Positions 24,757 through 34,609 of a stretch of 43,365 nucleotides of DNA are shown piece by piece. A program made the position numbers and the translations under genes. The notes under the pieces were generated by a model that was not told the origin of the DNA, made no database searches, and was given only the letters and a program-made list of their open reading frames with translations. Positions within the stretch are counted from its first letter, which is position 1. Each line of letters begins with the position of its first letter. Source of the DNA: Candidatus Margulisiibacteriota bacterium (GTDB lineage Bacteria > Margulisbacteria > Termititenacia > Termititenacales > Termititenacaceae); contig JAISQA010000064.1 in the NCBI GenBank assembly GCA_031274525.1, forward strand, positions 1-43,365, read 5' to 3'.

Positions 24757-25860
24757 TTATTCCGCTTCCCCGGACTGTACCAGCGCATACTTGAGCGCAG
24801 CTGGATACAGCAGATTTTCGGCAATTACCGTCAAAACCGCCGCGGTCAAAATCAGCTGATCAAAATTCAGCGCCCGGAGCAGCAAAATAATCGTGCCGTC
24901 GCTGATCTGCAGACCCAGATTGACCCGCTTCCCAAAATCGGCGCCAAAAAGATAGAGCCGGGAAAATAAATTGTAAAGATAAAATAAAATAAAACGCAGG
25001 GCCAGCATAAAAGCCGCCGCGGCCAGCGCATTAAAACTGAATTCCAGCCAGCCGAAAATCAGCAAAAAAACTCCGGCGTTTAAGATCCGCCATAATTCCA
25101 GCTTCAGTCCCGCGTCCACGACTTTAGAGCCGGTGAGCGCATTAGCCAGACCCAGCAGCAGGCAGGCGGTAAGCGGCGAGAACTCCGGAAAATAACTAAC
25201 CCCCAGCAAAAAACCCAGCTGCAAAACGCGCGCCGGCAGAGAGGACGGGGACAATCCGGCCAGCCGGATAAAACCCAGCCAGAGCGCGAAAAAAACCGGC
25301 GCGGCTAAAGCGCTGCGCAGGACGGCCAGGGGAGAATTACAAACAATATCCGCGCCCAGTAAAACCACAAAAGCGCTCAACGCGCCTAAATGCGGCAAAA
25401 CCAGACTTAAAGGGCCGCGCGCGGACAGCTGCCTGACGCGCCGCCACGGTTCCTGACAGGAGATCAGGCCAAACATTAGAGTGAAGCAGAGCAGCCACGG
25501 TTTTAGCCGGGCCAGCAAACCAAATTGCCAGACGAACAAAACCAGCAGCCCCAGCAGCAGAGCATAACTCAGCGCCACACTGCCCCAGAGCCGGCACATT
25601 CTGCCGCGGATTATTTCCAGCCGCCGCCAGGGAAAAGCATTGCCGATCAGGTAAGCCGCAAGCATCAGCGGCCACAGCCCGGCGGTTAGCCAGCGCGGAT
25701 CAGCAGCAGGCCACAACCGGGGCAGGAAATAACTTAACCCCCAGCCGGCCAGCGCAAAAGCCAAAACATCCGGCAAAAATCTGGCCAGCAGCCAGCCCAG
25801 CAGAAAAGCCAGCAGCAGTAAAACGCCCGGCTGACTCCCGATTTCCGCGATACTTCCCAT
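24757..25860 (-). CDS. Polytopic membrane protein, cation/proton antiporter-like
   Basis: 367 residues, about ten or more hydrophobic segments spread along the whole length. The C-terminal stretch NLGLQISDGTIILLLRALNFDQLILTAAVLTVIAENLLYPAALKY resembles the last helices of CPA-type Na+/H+ antiporters, but the usual acidic pair in the core is not obvious. Function is therefore uncertain. It starts 14 bp after the stop of a 53-aa prepilin-like gene, presumably one transcript. Confidence 0.55.
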   Translation of the reverse strand: MGSIAEIGSQPGVLLLLAFLLGWLLARFLPDVLAFALAGWGLSYFLPRLWPAADPRWLTAGLWPLMLAAYLIGNAFPWRRLEIIRGRMCRLWGSVALSYALLLGLLVLFVWQFGLLARLKPWLLCFTLMFGLISCQEPWRRVRQLSARGPLSLVLPHLGALSAFVVLLGADIVCNSPLAVLRSALAAPVFFALWLGFIRLAGLSPSSLPARVLQLGFLLGVSYFPEFSPLTACLLLGLANALTGSKVVDAGLKLELWRILNAGVFLLIFGWLEFSFNALAAAAFMLALRFILFYLYNLFSRLYLFGADFGKRVNLGLQISDGTIILLLRALNFDQLILTAAVLTVIAENLLYPAALKYALVQSGEAE

Positions 25861-25874
25861 TTTGACCGGCCAAA

Positions 25875-26036
25875 CTACGGCGCCAGAACCGGCAGACTGA
25901 CCTGAGTCTCGCCAGCCGCTCTAGCCCGCCCCGCGTCACTCTGCATACCTTTGTAAAACTGGATAAGCACCGCGATAAGCAGCGCAACCACCGCCAGAAC
26001 GATCAATATTTCTACCAGCGTAAAGCCTCTGCGCAT
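25875..26036 (-). CDS. 53-aa prepilin-like peptide
   Basis: The peptide begins MRRGFTLVEILIVLAVVALL, an exact type IV prepilin/pseudopilin leader: basic start, Gly4 before the cleavage site, Phe as the first mature residue, Glu at mature position 5. Only about 30 residues follow the hydrophobic helix, so there is no pilin head domain. The SD AGGGAG lies 6-7 nt before the ATG. It may be a minimal pseudopilin, a truncated pilin, or a small membrane peptide made with the downstream membrane protein. No pilus assembly genes are nearby. Confidence 0.75.
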   Translation of the reverse strand: MRRGFTLVEILIVLAVVALLIAVLIQFYKGMQSDAGRARAAGETQVSLPVLAP

Positions 26037-26111
26037 AGAATTCTCCCTTCAAGTTTAGCCTGTAAAAGGCAACGCGCGTATCTTAACAAAATTTCTTTTA
26101 TTTTGATACTT

Positions 26112-27244
<1,133 letters not shown>

Positions 27245-27255
27245 AGGAGCTGAAA

Positions 27256-27450
27256 ATGATAAATAAAGACATGAGCATTATGGATGTGCTGCAAAACTAT
27301 CCTGAGTCCATACCGGTGCTGCAATCCTTAAATCTGGGCTGTCTGGGCTGCATCGCGGCTTCCGGCGAAAGTCTGGAGCAGGGACTATCCGCCCACGGGC
27401 TGAATGTCACGGAAGTGCTGGAGAGCCTGAATCAGGCCATAGCCAAATAA
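27256..27450 (+). CDS. DUF1858 / redox-disulfide domain protein
   Basis: 64 residues of the hybrid-cluster-protein-associated redox disulfide family: SIMDVLQNYPESIPVLQSLNLGCLGC, then an Ala-rich turn and HGLNVTEVLESLN. The CXXC (CLGC) is the redox or Fe-S-related motif. Family members occur with iron-sulfur and redox enzymes, biochemical role unsettled. ATG 27256 is chosen since AAGGAG (27245-27250) lies 5 nt upstream; the ATG at 27241 overlapping the leuB stop is less suitable. Confidence 0.85.
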   Translation: MINKDMSIMDVLQNYPESIPVLQSLNLGCLGCIAASGESLEQGLSAHGLNVTEVLESLNQAIAK

Positions 27451-27492
27451 ACCGCGGCGATTTTTCTGATTCGCCACCGTCAGACGATCTTG

Positions 27493-27519
27493 ATCATCCC
27501 CCTCAAGGCCGGGGATGAT
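27493..27519. terminator. Hairpin at the convergent end of DUF1858 and xerD
   Basis: Perfect 9-bp stem ATCATCCCC/GGGGATGAT with a 9-nt loop, covering the last codons of xerD. There is no T-tract on either side; it may block transcription between the convergent genes. Confidence 0.4.
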
Positions 27520-28393
27520 ACAGCGCAAATACTTTTTTGATCCTGTCTCTGGTCACGTGCGTGTACACCTGCGTCGTGGACAAAGACGAATGTCCCAGCA
27601 GTTCCTGCACGGCGCGCAGGTCTGCGCCGCTTTCCAGCAGATGCGTGGCAAAAGAGTGGCGCAGAGTATGCGGAGTCACCGTCTTCTGGATACCGGCCAG
27701 CAGTACATAACGCGCCAGATTGCGCTCTATCGAGCGCGGGGTCAGCCGCGCCCCCCGGAAATTGAGGAACAAAGCCCGGGTTTGGCCGCGCAGCAAACCG
27801 GGGCGGATATTTTGCAGATAATCCCGCAGGGCTTTTACTGTTCTGCTGCTCAGCAGGACTATCCGCTCTTTGGCGCCTTTGCCGAAAATGCGCGCTTCCC
27901 CGCTGTCCAGATCCAGAGCGTCCGGCGTGAGATCCACCAGCTCGCTCACGCGGATGCCGGAAGCATAGAGCAGCCCATAAATCGCCAGATCGCGGCCGCG
28001 GAGCAAAAGGTCTTCCTGCCGGGACACGGCGGCCAGCAGTTTATCGATCTCTCCGACGGTCAAAAAATCCGGAATATTTCTGGCTAATTTTGGCGAGTTG
28101 ATTTTCTGCCAGGGATCGGCGGCCAGCAGTTTTTGTCTGACCAGATAGCGGCCCAGCGATTTATGCGCGGCGACGCAGCGGGCAATGGAAGTTTTGGCAT
28201 AATCCAGTTTGTACAAAGCACGCAGATAGCCGCGGATCAGTTCCAGCTTAAGCTTTGCATAATCATGTTCTGGATCGACGCCCTGCTCGCGGCAATACTG
28301 GAAAAAATATCTCAGATCCCGGTCATAACCCGCCAGCGTATGCGCGGAGTAGTTTTTATTCTGCGCCAGAAAAGCCAGAAAACCCCGGATCAT
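27503..28393 (-). CDS. xerD: Tyrosine recombinase XerD
   Basis: 296-residue site-specific recombinase for chromosome dimer resolution. Catalytic set: Arg148 (ASGIRVSEL), Lys172 (GKGAKER), His242 and Arg245 (HTLRHSFATHLLE), His268 (LGHSSLSTTQ) and Tyr277 (VYTHV). The YHPRP C-terminal tail is XerD-like rather than XerC-like. N-terminal SAM-like domain present. It overlaps the upstream M15 peptidase gene by 4 bp (ATGA). No dif-like site was found nearby. Confidence 0.9.
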   Translation of the reverse strand: MIRGFLAFLAQNKNYSAHTLAGYDRDLRYFFQYCREQGVDPEHDYAKLKLELIRGYLRALYKLDYAKTSIARCVAAHKSLGRYLVRQKLLAADPWQKINSPKLARNIPDFLTVGEIDKLLAAVSRQEDLLLRGRDLAIYGLLYASGIRVSELVDLTPDALDLDSGEARIFGKGAKERIVLLSSRTVKALRDYLQNIRPGLLRGQTRALFLNFRGARLTPRSIERNLARYVLLAGIQKTVTPHTLRHSFATHLLESGADLRAVQELLGHSSLSTTQVYTHVTRDRIKKVFALYHPRP

Positions 28394-28881
28394 ATTTCCA
28401 CGGGCATATCAATAGTCACGGATTTTCTGCCGCCAGCGGCGGCCACCGCTTCGCCCAGGCCATGCTTGCCGCGCAGCTCCGGCGTCAATTCTTTTTCTTC
28501 TCTGTGCTGATAGAGCCACTTGACCGGGTCTTTTTCGCGCAAATCAATATGAATATAGCCGCGGTCCGGATCATAACCCAGCCCGGAGATTTCCGGGAAA
28601 GACTCCAGATAGCGGAAAATTTCCGGCAGCAATTTGGCGTCCTGCGCCGTAAAATCCACCGCCTTGCCAGTGCCGTGATAATTACGCTTCGGCCCGGTCT
28701 CATCGTGGTCTTCCGCCTCTTCACAGACAAAACCCCGGCGCACCAGCAGCGGCTGATTGAATTTCAGCCAGACATTTTCCAGTATGCCGATCAGGGTAAG
28801 CGATATTTTCAGCCTGTCCCGGCAGTGTCCGCACCGGCAGGCAAAAGCTTTTTCCTCAAAGTGTTCCGAAAGACTGCCCAT
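28390..28881 (-). CDS. Peptidase M15A family protein (D-Ala-D-Ala carboxypeptidase-like)
   Basis: 163 residues. LSEHFEEKAFACRCGHC is the typical M15A opening. Zinc ligands are His69 and Asp76 (HGTGKAVDF) and His111 (GYIHIDLR), the HxxxxxxD...H set of VanY/DUF882-type peptidases. No signal peptide is visible at the chosen ATG 28881. The longer in-frame start at 28956 would add a hydrophobic, AT-rich stretch containing the promoter (TATAAT at 28910-28915), so it is rejected. Possible phage-endolysin-like or cell-wall role. Co-transcribed with xerD. Confidence 0.82.
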   Translation of the reverse strand: MGSLSEHFEEKAFACRCGHCRDRLKISLTLIGILENVWLKFNQPLLVRRGFVCEEAEDHDETGPKRNYHGTGKAVDFTAQDAKLLPEIFRYLESFPEISGLGYDPDRGYIHIDLREKDPVKWLYQHREEKELTPELRGKHGLGEAVAAAGGRKSVTIDMPVEI

Positions 28882-29005
28882 AGGCTCAAAGCATATCACA
28901 TAAACTGGTATTATAATATAATTTGCCTTTACGGACGCTGCTATTGGCTGTCTCACCGGCTCCGGCCAGCTCAGTCACCGCACCGCCGGATTTAAGCCTG
29001 TTTTT

Positions 29006-29821
29006 TCAGGTGAAGTCCACATCCGCCAGCGCGATAAACTCCTCCATACTCAGGGTTTCGCCGCGGCGCGTCAGGTCAATACCGGTGGTTTCGGTCATTT
29101 TTTCCAGCATGACATTGGTGTAATGCGTGTATGGCGAGGCTTTCAGCGTATTGCGCAGGGTCTTGCGCCGCCCCCAGAACGCCCCGCGCACAATATTAAA
29201 AAACCTTTTTTCCGAACGCGGCCGGTATTTTAATTCCGGCCGGATGTCGAGCCGGATAAGCGCGCTGTCCACCTGCGGCCGCGGCCGAAAAGCCTCCGGC
29301 GGCACTATACAAACTATCCGCGCGTCCGCGTAATAGCGGATAAACACCGTAAGCGAGCCATAGTCGCTGCTGCCCGGTTCCGCGCAGATCCGCGCCGCGA
29401 CTTCTTTCTGCACCATCAGGGTAACGCTGGTTATTTGCGCGCGGTAGTCCAGCAGCTTTTCGATAATCGGCGTCGTGATATAGTAGGGAATATTGGCGAT
29501 AACTTTGATCCGCCCGCGGATTTTGGCAAAAATACTTTCCGCCAGCTGCAGAAAATCGCCCGGAATTAACTGAACCCCGGCCAGACCGCCCAGCCGCGGC
29601 GCCTGCGCGGCATAAAGCGTCCGGTCTATTTCGACCGCAATTACCCGGCCGGCAGCCCGCGCCAGCGCCTCGGTCAACACGCCGGTGCCGGCGCCGATCT
29701 CCAGCGCCGTATCTGCGGAAGTGAGCTCTGCGGTCTGGATAATTTTTTGCAGGACTTCCGGATCGACCAAAAAATTCTGGCCGAAACGTTTTTTGGCTCC
29801 GGGCAGTTTATTTTTTTCCAC
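29006..29821 (-). CDS. rsmA: 16S rRNA dimethyladenosine transferase
   Basis: 271-residue KsgA/RsmA that dimethylates A1518 and A1519 of 16S rRNA. GQNFLVD near residue 14, SAM loop EIGAGTG at 41-47, catalytic NIPYYI at 110-115. The GTG start overlaps the end of pdxA by 14 bp. The C-terminal rRNA-binding domain is complete. pdxA-rsmA adjacency is common in bacteria. Confidence 0.95.
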   Translation of the reverse strand: MEKNKLPGAKKRFGQNFLVDPEVLQKIIQTAELTSADTALEIGAGTGVLTEALARAAGRVIAVEIDRTLYAAQAPRLGGLAGVQLIPGDFLQLAESIFAKIRGRIKVIANIPYYITTPIIEKLLDYRAQITSVTLMVQKEVAARICAEPGSSDYGSLTVFIRYYADARIVCIVPPEAFRPRPQVDSALIRLDIRPELKYRPRSEKRFFNIVRGAFWGRRKTLRNTLKASPYTHYTNVMLEKMTETTGIDLTRRGETLSMEEFIALADVDFT

Positions 29822-30725
29822 GATTTTTGACCATTATTCTGACCAAACGCACCGCGGCGGCCAGCGAACCCCAGGCCGCCCGGCCCTGTCCGGCTATATC
29901 GTAAGCCGTGCCGTGATCCACCGAAGCGCGGATGATCGGCAGGCCGACCGTCACATTTACCGCGCGGTCAAAAGCCAGCAGTTTGAGCGGGATCAAGCCC
30001 TGATCATGATACTGGGCAATTATCAAATCATAAGCCCGGCGCCGCGCGGGAGTAAATAAAGTATCCGCCGGGAACGGCCCGGCTATTTTAATTCCCTGCC
30101 GCTGACAGCCGCGGATGACCGGAGCGATAATTTTCTGTTCCTCGCTGCCAAAGAGGCCGTGCTCCCCGGCGTGGGGATTGAGCCCGCAGACCGCCAGCCG
30201 TGGATTTTGGACGCCGATAGAGCGCAGTCCCGATAAAGCCAGCTCGATAGTGTCTTTTAATTTTTGTCTGGTGAGCAGGGCTGGCACCGCTTGCAGACTT
30301 TTGTGAATAGTGGCCAGCATTACGCACAAGTCCGGCGAATAAAAAAACATGCCGTATTTTTTAGTTTTAGTCAGGCGGGCCAGAATCTCGGTATGCCCGT
30401 CATACTTATACCCGGCCAAATGCAGGGCTTCTTTATTCAAGGGCGCGGTAACCAGAGCATCTATCCGGCCGGCCAGCGCATCGCGCGCCGCGGCGGCCAC
30501 ATAAGCATAGGCGGCGGCGCCGTTTTCCGGCAGCACCCGGCCTTTGCTGTGCTCCCGCAGCGCGCCGTAAGGGTCGCTAACTTCCGCGGTCAGGCGGGCG
30601 TAGCTGCTCAAAGCGCCGCGGTTGCCGTAAACCACACAATCCGCATAACCGCCACGGGCCAGAAGTCTGGCCACAATTTCCGGCCCGACGCCGTTGGGAT
30701 CGCCCATAGTAATGCCGATACGCAT
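29808..30725 (-). CDS. pdxA: 4-hydroxythreonine-4-phosphate dehydrogenase
   Basis: 305-residue NAD-dependent enzyme of pyridoxal phosphate synthesis. ITMGDPNGVGPEI at the N-terminus; metal/substrate His in GYKYDGHTEILA, GLNPHAGEHGLFG and AQYHDQGLIPLK; and PIIRASVDHGTAYDIAG near the C-terminus. A TATAAT box ends 8 nt before the ATG, so the pdxA-rsmA mRNA is probably leaderless. Divergent from the M23 peptidase gene. Confidence 0.95.
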   Translation of the reverse strand: MRIGITMGDPNGVGPEIVARLLARGGYADCVVYGNRGALSSYARLTAEVSDPYGALREHSKGRVLPENGAAAYAYVAAAARDALAGRIDALVTAPLNKEALHLAGYKYDGHTEILARLTKTKKYGMFFYSPDLCVMLATIHKSLQAVPALLTRQKLKDTIELALSGLRSIGVQNPRLAVCGLNPHAGEHGLFGSEEQKIIAPVIRGCQRQGIKIAGPFPADTLFTPARRRAYDLIIAQYHDQGLIPLKLLAFDRAVNVTVGLPIIRASVDHGTAYDIAGQGRAAWGSLAAAVRLVRIMVKNRGKK

Positions 30726-30733
30726 ATATATTT

Positions 30734-30739
30734 ATTATA
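30734..30739 (-). promoter_or_regulatory. TATAAT eight bases before pdxA
   Basis: Predicted leaderless promoter; no SD before the ATG at 30725. A CATAAT on the other strand (30763-30768), 11 nt before the M23 gene, makes this a compact divergent promoter region of 54 bp. Confidence 0.55.
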
Positions 30740-30779
30740 GTATAAATAGCCTCAATAGTGGGCATAATATAAAGTAACT

Positions 30780-32081
30780 ATGGAGAGACATAAGCATTAT
30801 TTAACTTTTATCTTTTTGGGTAAACAACGGCACACGCTCAGTCTGCCGCAGCGGCCGCTGCTGGCCGGACTGCTGGCGCTGGCGGCGATGTCCTGTTTTT
30901 CCGTGCTGGTCTGGACTGTGCCGGACTTAACGCCGCTGGAGGATTATCAGCAGGTCAGCTCGCAAAATCAGCTGCTGCACGCCAAAACTTATCTGCTGTA
31001 CCAGAAAAATTATGAGCTGGCCAAACGCGATAGTCTGGCGGTGCAGGAGATTAAAATGCTGGAAGCCCTGGTCAATTCCGAGGATGAGAACGCCATTCCG
31101 CTCAACCCTGAATACAAAATGGTTTCTATTGAGGAACAAAACATCGGCTGGCGGATCTTTCAATACAAGGTCAAAATCGGCGACCGCGTGCTGTATGAAT
31201 ATGTCACTGACCGGAAGCTCACCGCGGAACATCTGGCGCTGAAAGAACGGCTGGAACTGATGCAGAAAAACATTGAAAAACTTATCCAGACCAGGCAATT
31301 CACGCCGGAGATCGCCATCGTCGAGCTGGACGACAAAGAATACATCGGACTGGTCGGCGAGCTGATCGTGCTGTCCGTATTTAAGCAAGATGCGCTGCAA
31401 ACACAGATGGACGGACTGGAGATCGCCGAGCGGTACAAAAAAAACCTGCAGCGAGAATTAAAAATCGCCAAAGAAAACAAGCTGCTGCAGGAAACGCCGC
31501 TGGTGGGCAGCATCCGCGTGGTGAATAAGCGCACGGGGCTGGACGAACTGCGTAAACAGCTAGATTTCTGCCAGAGTTTCAACGCCAATATTCTGGCCGG
31601 CAATACGGAACTGCTCAACAAGACTTACGCCAAAGTTATGGACTACAAAAACAACTATGCCCGCACTCCGTCGATGTATCCGCTGCGCTATGTGGAGATC
31701 TCCTCGCCTTACGGCTACCGCGTGCATCCGGTCACCAACCGCAGATCCGTGCACTACGGTCTGGACATGGCCACGCCGGAAGGCACGAAAGTGGTCTCCA
31801 CGGCTGACGGACGGGTCACTTATGCCGGCTGGAACGGCAGTTACGGCAATATGGTGCAGATCTACCACGGCATGGGCATCAGCAGTATTTACGGACATTG
31901 TTCCGAGGCTCTCGTCCAGAAAGGCCAGTATGTCAAAAAAGGCACGGTCATCGCTTTAAGCGGCAGTACAGGCATGAGCAACGGCCCGCATCTGCACTAT
32001 GAAATCCGCCGCTGGAATGTCGCGATCGATCCCACGCCGTATCTCAAGCGCGATATTCTGACCGCCAGCAAAACCTGGTAA
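30780..32081 (+). CDS. M23 (LytM-type) peptidase with membrane anchor
   Basis: 433 residues. A membrane segment near residues 28-48 follows a short cytoplasmic N-terminus. A long helical/coiled-coil region (about 60-290) leads to the LytM domain: SSPYGYRVHPVTNRRSVHYGLDMA (zinc His and Asp), and GPHLHYEIR (HxH). All zinc ligands are present, so it is likely an active endopeptidase cutting peptidoglycan cross-links, or an activator of amidases. It is divergent from pdxA. Confidence 0.9.
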   Translation: MERHKHYLTFIFLGKQRHTLSLPQRPLLAGLLALAAMSCFSVLVWTVPDLTPLEDYQQVSSQNQLLHAKTYLLYQKNYELAKRDSLAVQEIKMLEALVNSEDENAIPLNPEYKMVSIEEQNIGWRIFQYKVKIGDRVLYEYVTDRKLTAEHLALKERLELMQKNIEKLIQTRQFTPEIAIVELDDKEYIGLVGELIVLSVFKQDALQTQMDGLEIAERYKKNLQRELKIAKENKLLQETPLVGSIRVVNKRTGLDELRKQLDFCQSFNANILAGNTELLNKTYAKVMDYKNNYARTPSMYPLRYVEISSPYGYRVHPVTNRRSVHYGLDMATPEGTKVVSTADGRVTYAGWNGSYGNMVQIYHGMGISSIYGHCSEALVQKGQYVKKGTVIALSGSTGMSNGPHLHYEIRRWNVAIDPTPYLKRDILTASKTW

Positions 32082-32088
32082 TTAAGAG

Positions 32089-32094
32089 TATAAT
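32089..32094 (+). promoter_or_regulatory. TATAAT six bases before the YgjP-like gene
   Basis: TATAAT ends 6 nt before ATG 32101, right after the M23 gene stop; no SD. Predicted leaderless transcript. Confidence 0.5.
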
Positions 32095-32100
32095 CTCCCG

Positions 32101-32643
32101 ATGTTAATCACCACCAGCGGCACTCCGGTGCTGGTCCATAAAAGCCGCCGGGCGCGGCAAATCCGGCTCTGTATCACGCCCCGGCGTGAGGTGAAATTGA
32201 CGCTGCCCTGGTATATGCCGCTCAGCGCCGGACAGGCCGTAGTGCGGGAGAAAGAAGGCTGGATAACAGAGATTCTGGCGAAACTGCCGCCCCCAATAAA
32301 TTATGCGCCGGAGGATATCGCACGCCATAAAACAGCCGTCTGGCAGCCTATTGCCGCTCTGGCCGAGGAGTACGCCGTAAAATACGGAGTGCATTTCCAG
32401 AATATTAAAATAAAAGATCAGGCCACGCGCTGGGGCAGCTGCTCGCGGCTGGGCAATCTCAATTTTAACTGGCGGCTGGCTCTGGTCCCGGAAGATATCC
32501 GCCGCTATGTGGTCATTCACGAAATCTGTCATCTAAAAGAAATGAATCATTCCCGCCGCTTCTGGGCGCTGGTCGCCCAATACTATCCTGATTATAAAAA
32601 AGCGCGCAAATGGCTGCGGGATAACCGCGGAAAATTGATGTAA
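32101..32643 (+). CDS. YgjP-like metallopeptidase (DUF45)
   Basis: 180 residues of the YgjP/SprT-like M48-related family. The zinc motif is HEICH in VVIHEICHLKEMNHSRRFW, with the downstream acidic/His helix, and the typical TRWGSCSRLGNLNFNWRL block before it. Cytoplasmic; the substrate is unknown for the family. GC and codon use match neighbours. Confidence 0.88.
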   Translation: MLITTSGTPVLVHKSRRARQIRLCITPRREVKLTLPWYMPLSAGQAVVREKEGWITEILAKLPPPINYAPEDIARHKTAVWQPIAALAEEYAVKYGVHFQNIKIKDQATRWGSCSRLGNLNFNWRLALVPEDIRRYVVIHEICHLKEMNHSRRFWALVAQYYPDYKKARKWLRDNRGKLM

Positions 32644-32704
32644 GGCGCTCCCGGCTCAGGCTGTAGATACAAATTGTCTAAATTGGACTTTTACAGGGGT
32701 TTCT

Positions 32705-32732
32705 GTATGCTATAATCTTCACCCTAAGGGGG
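32705..32732 (+). promoter_or_regulatory. Promoter and SD of the Lol-like ABC operon
   Basis: Extended -10 TGCTATAAT (32708-32716) without a good -35, then the SD TAAGGGGG (32725-32732) 4 nt before the ATG. This SD is perfectly complementary over 8 nt to CCCCCTTA in loop 1 of the putative sRNA at 17260-17395. Confidence 0.6.
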
Positions 32733-32736
32733 TAAA

Positions 32737-33426
32737 ATGACCGAAATTATCAAAACCCACAATCTGGTGCGCAGCTATCAAATGGGCGCAACCACGCTGA
32801 ATGCCCTGAATAATGTATCGTTAAGTTTTGCGGCAGGCGAATTTGCCGGTCTGGTGGGGCCCAGCGGCTCCGGCAAAACCACGCTGCTGAATATCATCGG
32901 CTCGCTGGACGCACCGACTTCCGGCACGGCGGAAGTGCTGGGCCAAAAGATCGAAAAACTTTCCGGGCGGCAGGCCGCGCGGCTGCGCAATTACGAGATC
33001 GGTTTTATTTTTCAGACTTTCAATCTGCTGCCCGCTTACACCATTTTTGAAAATGTGGAGTTCCCGCTCCTGCTGCAACCGCAGTTGAAGCCGCAGCAGC
33101 GCAAAAAAATGACCCTGGAAGCGCTGGACTGGGTGGGTCTGTCCGACCGCACCCGTTCCCGCCCCAGAGAGTTGTCCGGCGGCCAGAGCCAGCGGGTAGC
33201 TATCGCCCGCGCTATCGTCAAAAAACCGCGTTTGGTGCTGGCCGACGAGCCGACCGCCAATCTCGACGCGCAGAACTCCGCCAACATTATGGAAATAATG
33301 CTCCGGCTCAATAAAGAACTGAACACGACTTTTATTTTTTCCACGCACGACGAAAAAGTCATCAAGCATCTGCGCCGCAAAATAACTCTGGCGGACGGCT
33401 GCGCTGTCAAAGACGAGACGGTTTAG
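32737..33426 (+). CDS. ABC transporter ATP-binding protein (LolD/MacB-type)
   Basis: 229-residue ATPase. Walker A GPSGSGKTT (41-49), Q-loop FIFQTFNLLP, signature LSGGQSQRVAIARA, Walker B LVLADEPTANLD and the H-loop STHD are intact. The FNLLP Q-loop is characteristic of LolD/MacB/FtsE-type ATPases. It is the first gene of a set with two FtsX-type permeases and a LolA-like protein, so lipoprotein release toward the outer membrane is the likely job. Confidence 0.92.
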   Translation: MTEIIKTHNLVRSYQMGATTLNALNNVSLSFAAGEFAGLVGPSGSGKTTLLNIIGSLDAPTSGTAEVLGQKIEKLSGRQAARLRNYEIGFIFQTFNLLPAYTIFENVEFPLLLQPQLKPQQRKKMTLEALDWVGLSDRTRSRPRELSGGQSQRVAIARAIVKKPRLVLADEPTANLDAQNSANIMEIMLRLNKELNTTFIFSTHDEKVIKHLRRKITLADGCAVKDETV

Positions 33427-33436
33427 GGGAGACCCG

Positions 33437-34609
33437 ATGTATATTTTTAAACTCGCTTTTCGCAATCTGCTGGGCGCTGGACTGCGCACCTGGCTGAACA
33501 CTTTTATCCTGTCCATCTCTTTTGTGATTATCATCGCCGCACAGGGTCTGTATCAGGGGATGAGCGATCAGATGAAGCGAACCTCGATAGACGGCTGGTA
33601 CGGCGGCGGGCAGTACTGGCAGGCCACGTATGATCCTTATGACCCGCTGACTCTGGACGATGCGCACGGAGTTTTGCCGGACGCTTTGCGGGAACTGACC
33701 CGCTCCGGTCAGGCCGCGCCGGTTTTATTCCGGCAGGCCACACTGTATCCCAAAGGCCGCGTGGTAAATATCACGCTCAAAGGCATCCCGCCGGAGCAGA
33801 CTATTTTGCAGCTGCCCTCCGCTGTCTTGCAGCAAAATAGCAGCGGTATTCCGGCGCTGATCGGCGACGATATGTCCCGCAGCAGCGGATTAAAAGAGGG
33901 CGACACGGTAATGCTGCGCTGGCGCGACGCGCACGGGGCTTTTGACGCGGTGGAGATCACCATCGCCGGCGTGATGCGCACGGACACCGCCGAGATAGAC
34001 GCCGGACAGGTCTGGATCGCGCTGGACAGCATGCAGCGGCTGATGGATTTGCCGGACGAAAGCACTATAGTTATTCTGGCTCAAGGTCTGAACTATGCGG
34101 AAAATTTCGACGGCTGGAATTTCCAGAGCCAGTATGACCTGCTGGCCGATTTGCGCGGGATGATGTTCTCTCAGTATATGGAAGGCGGCGTAATGTACGC
34201 GGTGTTTTTATTTATGGCGATGCTGGGTATTTTTGACACGCAGATACTGGCGCTTTTCCGCCGCCGCAAGGAAATGGGCACCATGCTGGCGCTGGGCATT
34301 ACAAAATCCGGCTTGATCCGGCTTTTTACTCTGGAAGGCGCGCTGCATTCTGTTCTGGCCGGAGCGCTGGCCGCCGTTTACGGCACGCCGTTTTTGCTCT
34401 GGTTCAATAAAGTCGGGTACGCTATGCCGGACGCTTATTCCGAGCTCGGTATGTCGATGGGCAATGTGCTGTATCCGACTTTTACGCCGGGTCTGATCGG
34501 CGGCACCTCGCTGCTTATTTTCACGCTGACCGCCATAGTCAGTTACCTGCCCGCCAGACGCATCTCTAAATTAACGCCGACCGAGGCTCTGCGGGGGAAA
34601 ATGGAATGA
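33437..34609 (+). CDS. FtsX-type ABC permease (LolC/E-like), first
   Basis: 390 residues: one N-terminal membrane helix (LNTFILSISFVIIIAAQGL), a large periplasmic domain of about 200 residues, and three C-terminal helices from about residue 250. This is the MacB-PCD/FtsX layout. GGGGAG precedes the ATG. The stop overlaps the next permease (ATGA). The periplasmic domain would handle lipoprotein substrates. Confidence 0.88.
   Translation: MYIFKLAFRNLLGAGLRTWLNTFILSISFVIIIAAQGLYQGMSDQMKRTSIDGWYGGGQYWQATYDPYDPLTLDDAHGVLPDALRELTRSGQAAPVLFRQATLYPKGRVVNITLKGIPPEQTILQLPSAVLQQNSSGIPALIGDDMSRSSGLKEGDTVMLRWRDAHGAFDAVEITIAGVMRTDTAEIDAGQVWIALDSMQRLMDLPDESTIVILAQGLNYAENFDGWNFQSQYDLLADLRGMMFSQYMEGGVMYAVFLFMAMLGIFDTQILALFRRRKEMGTMLALGITKSGLIRLFTLEGALHSVLAGALAAVYGTPFLLWFNKVGYAMPDAYSELGMSMGNVLYPTFTPGLIGGTSLLIFTLTAIVSYLPARRISKLTPTEALRGKME

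Noticed and set aside
28882-28956. Longer start of the M15 peptidase
   Set aside because: The extra sequence contains the AT-rich promoter, and the family motif LSEHF follows ATG 28881 directly.
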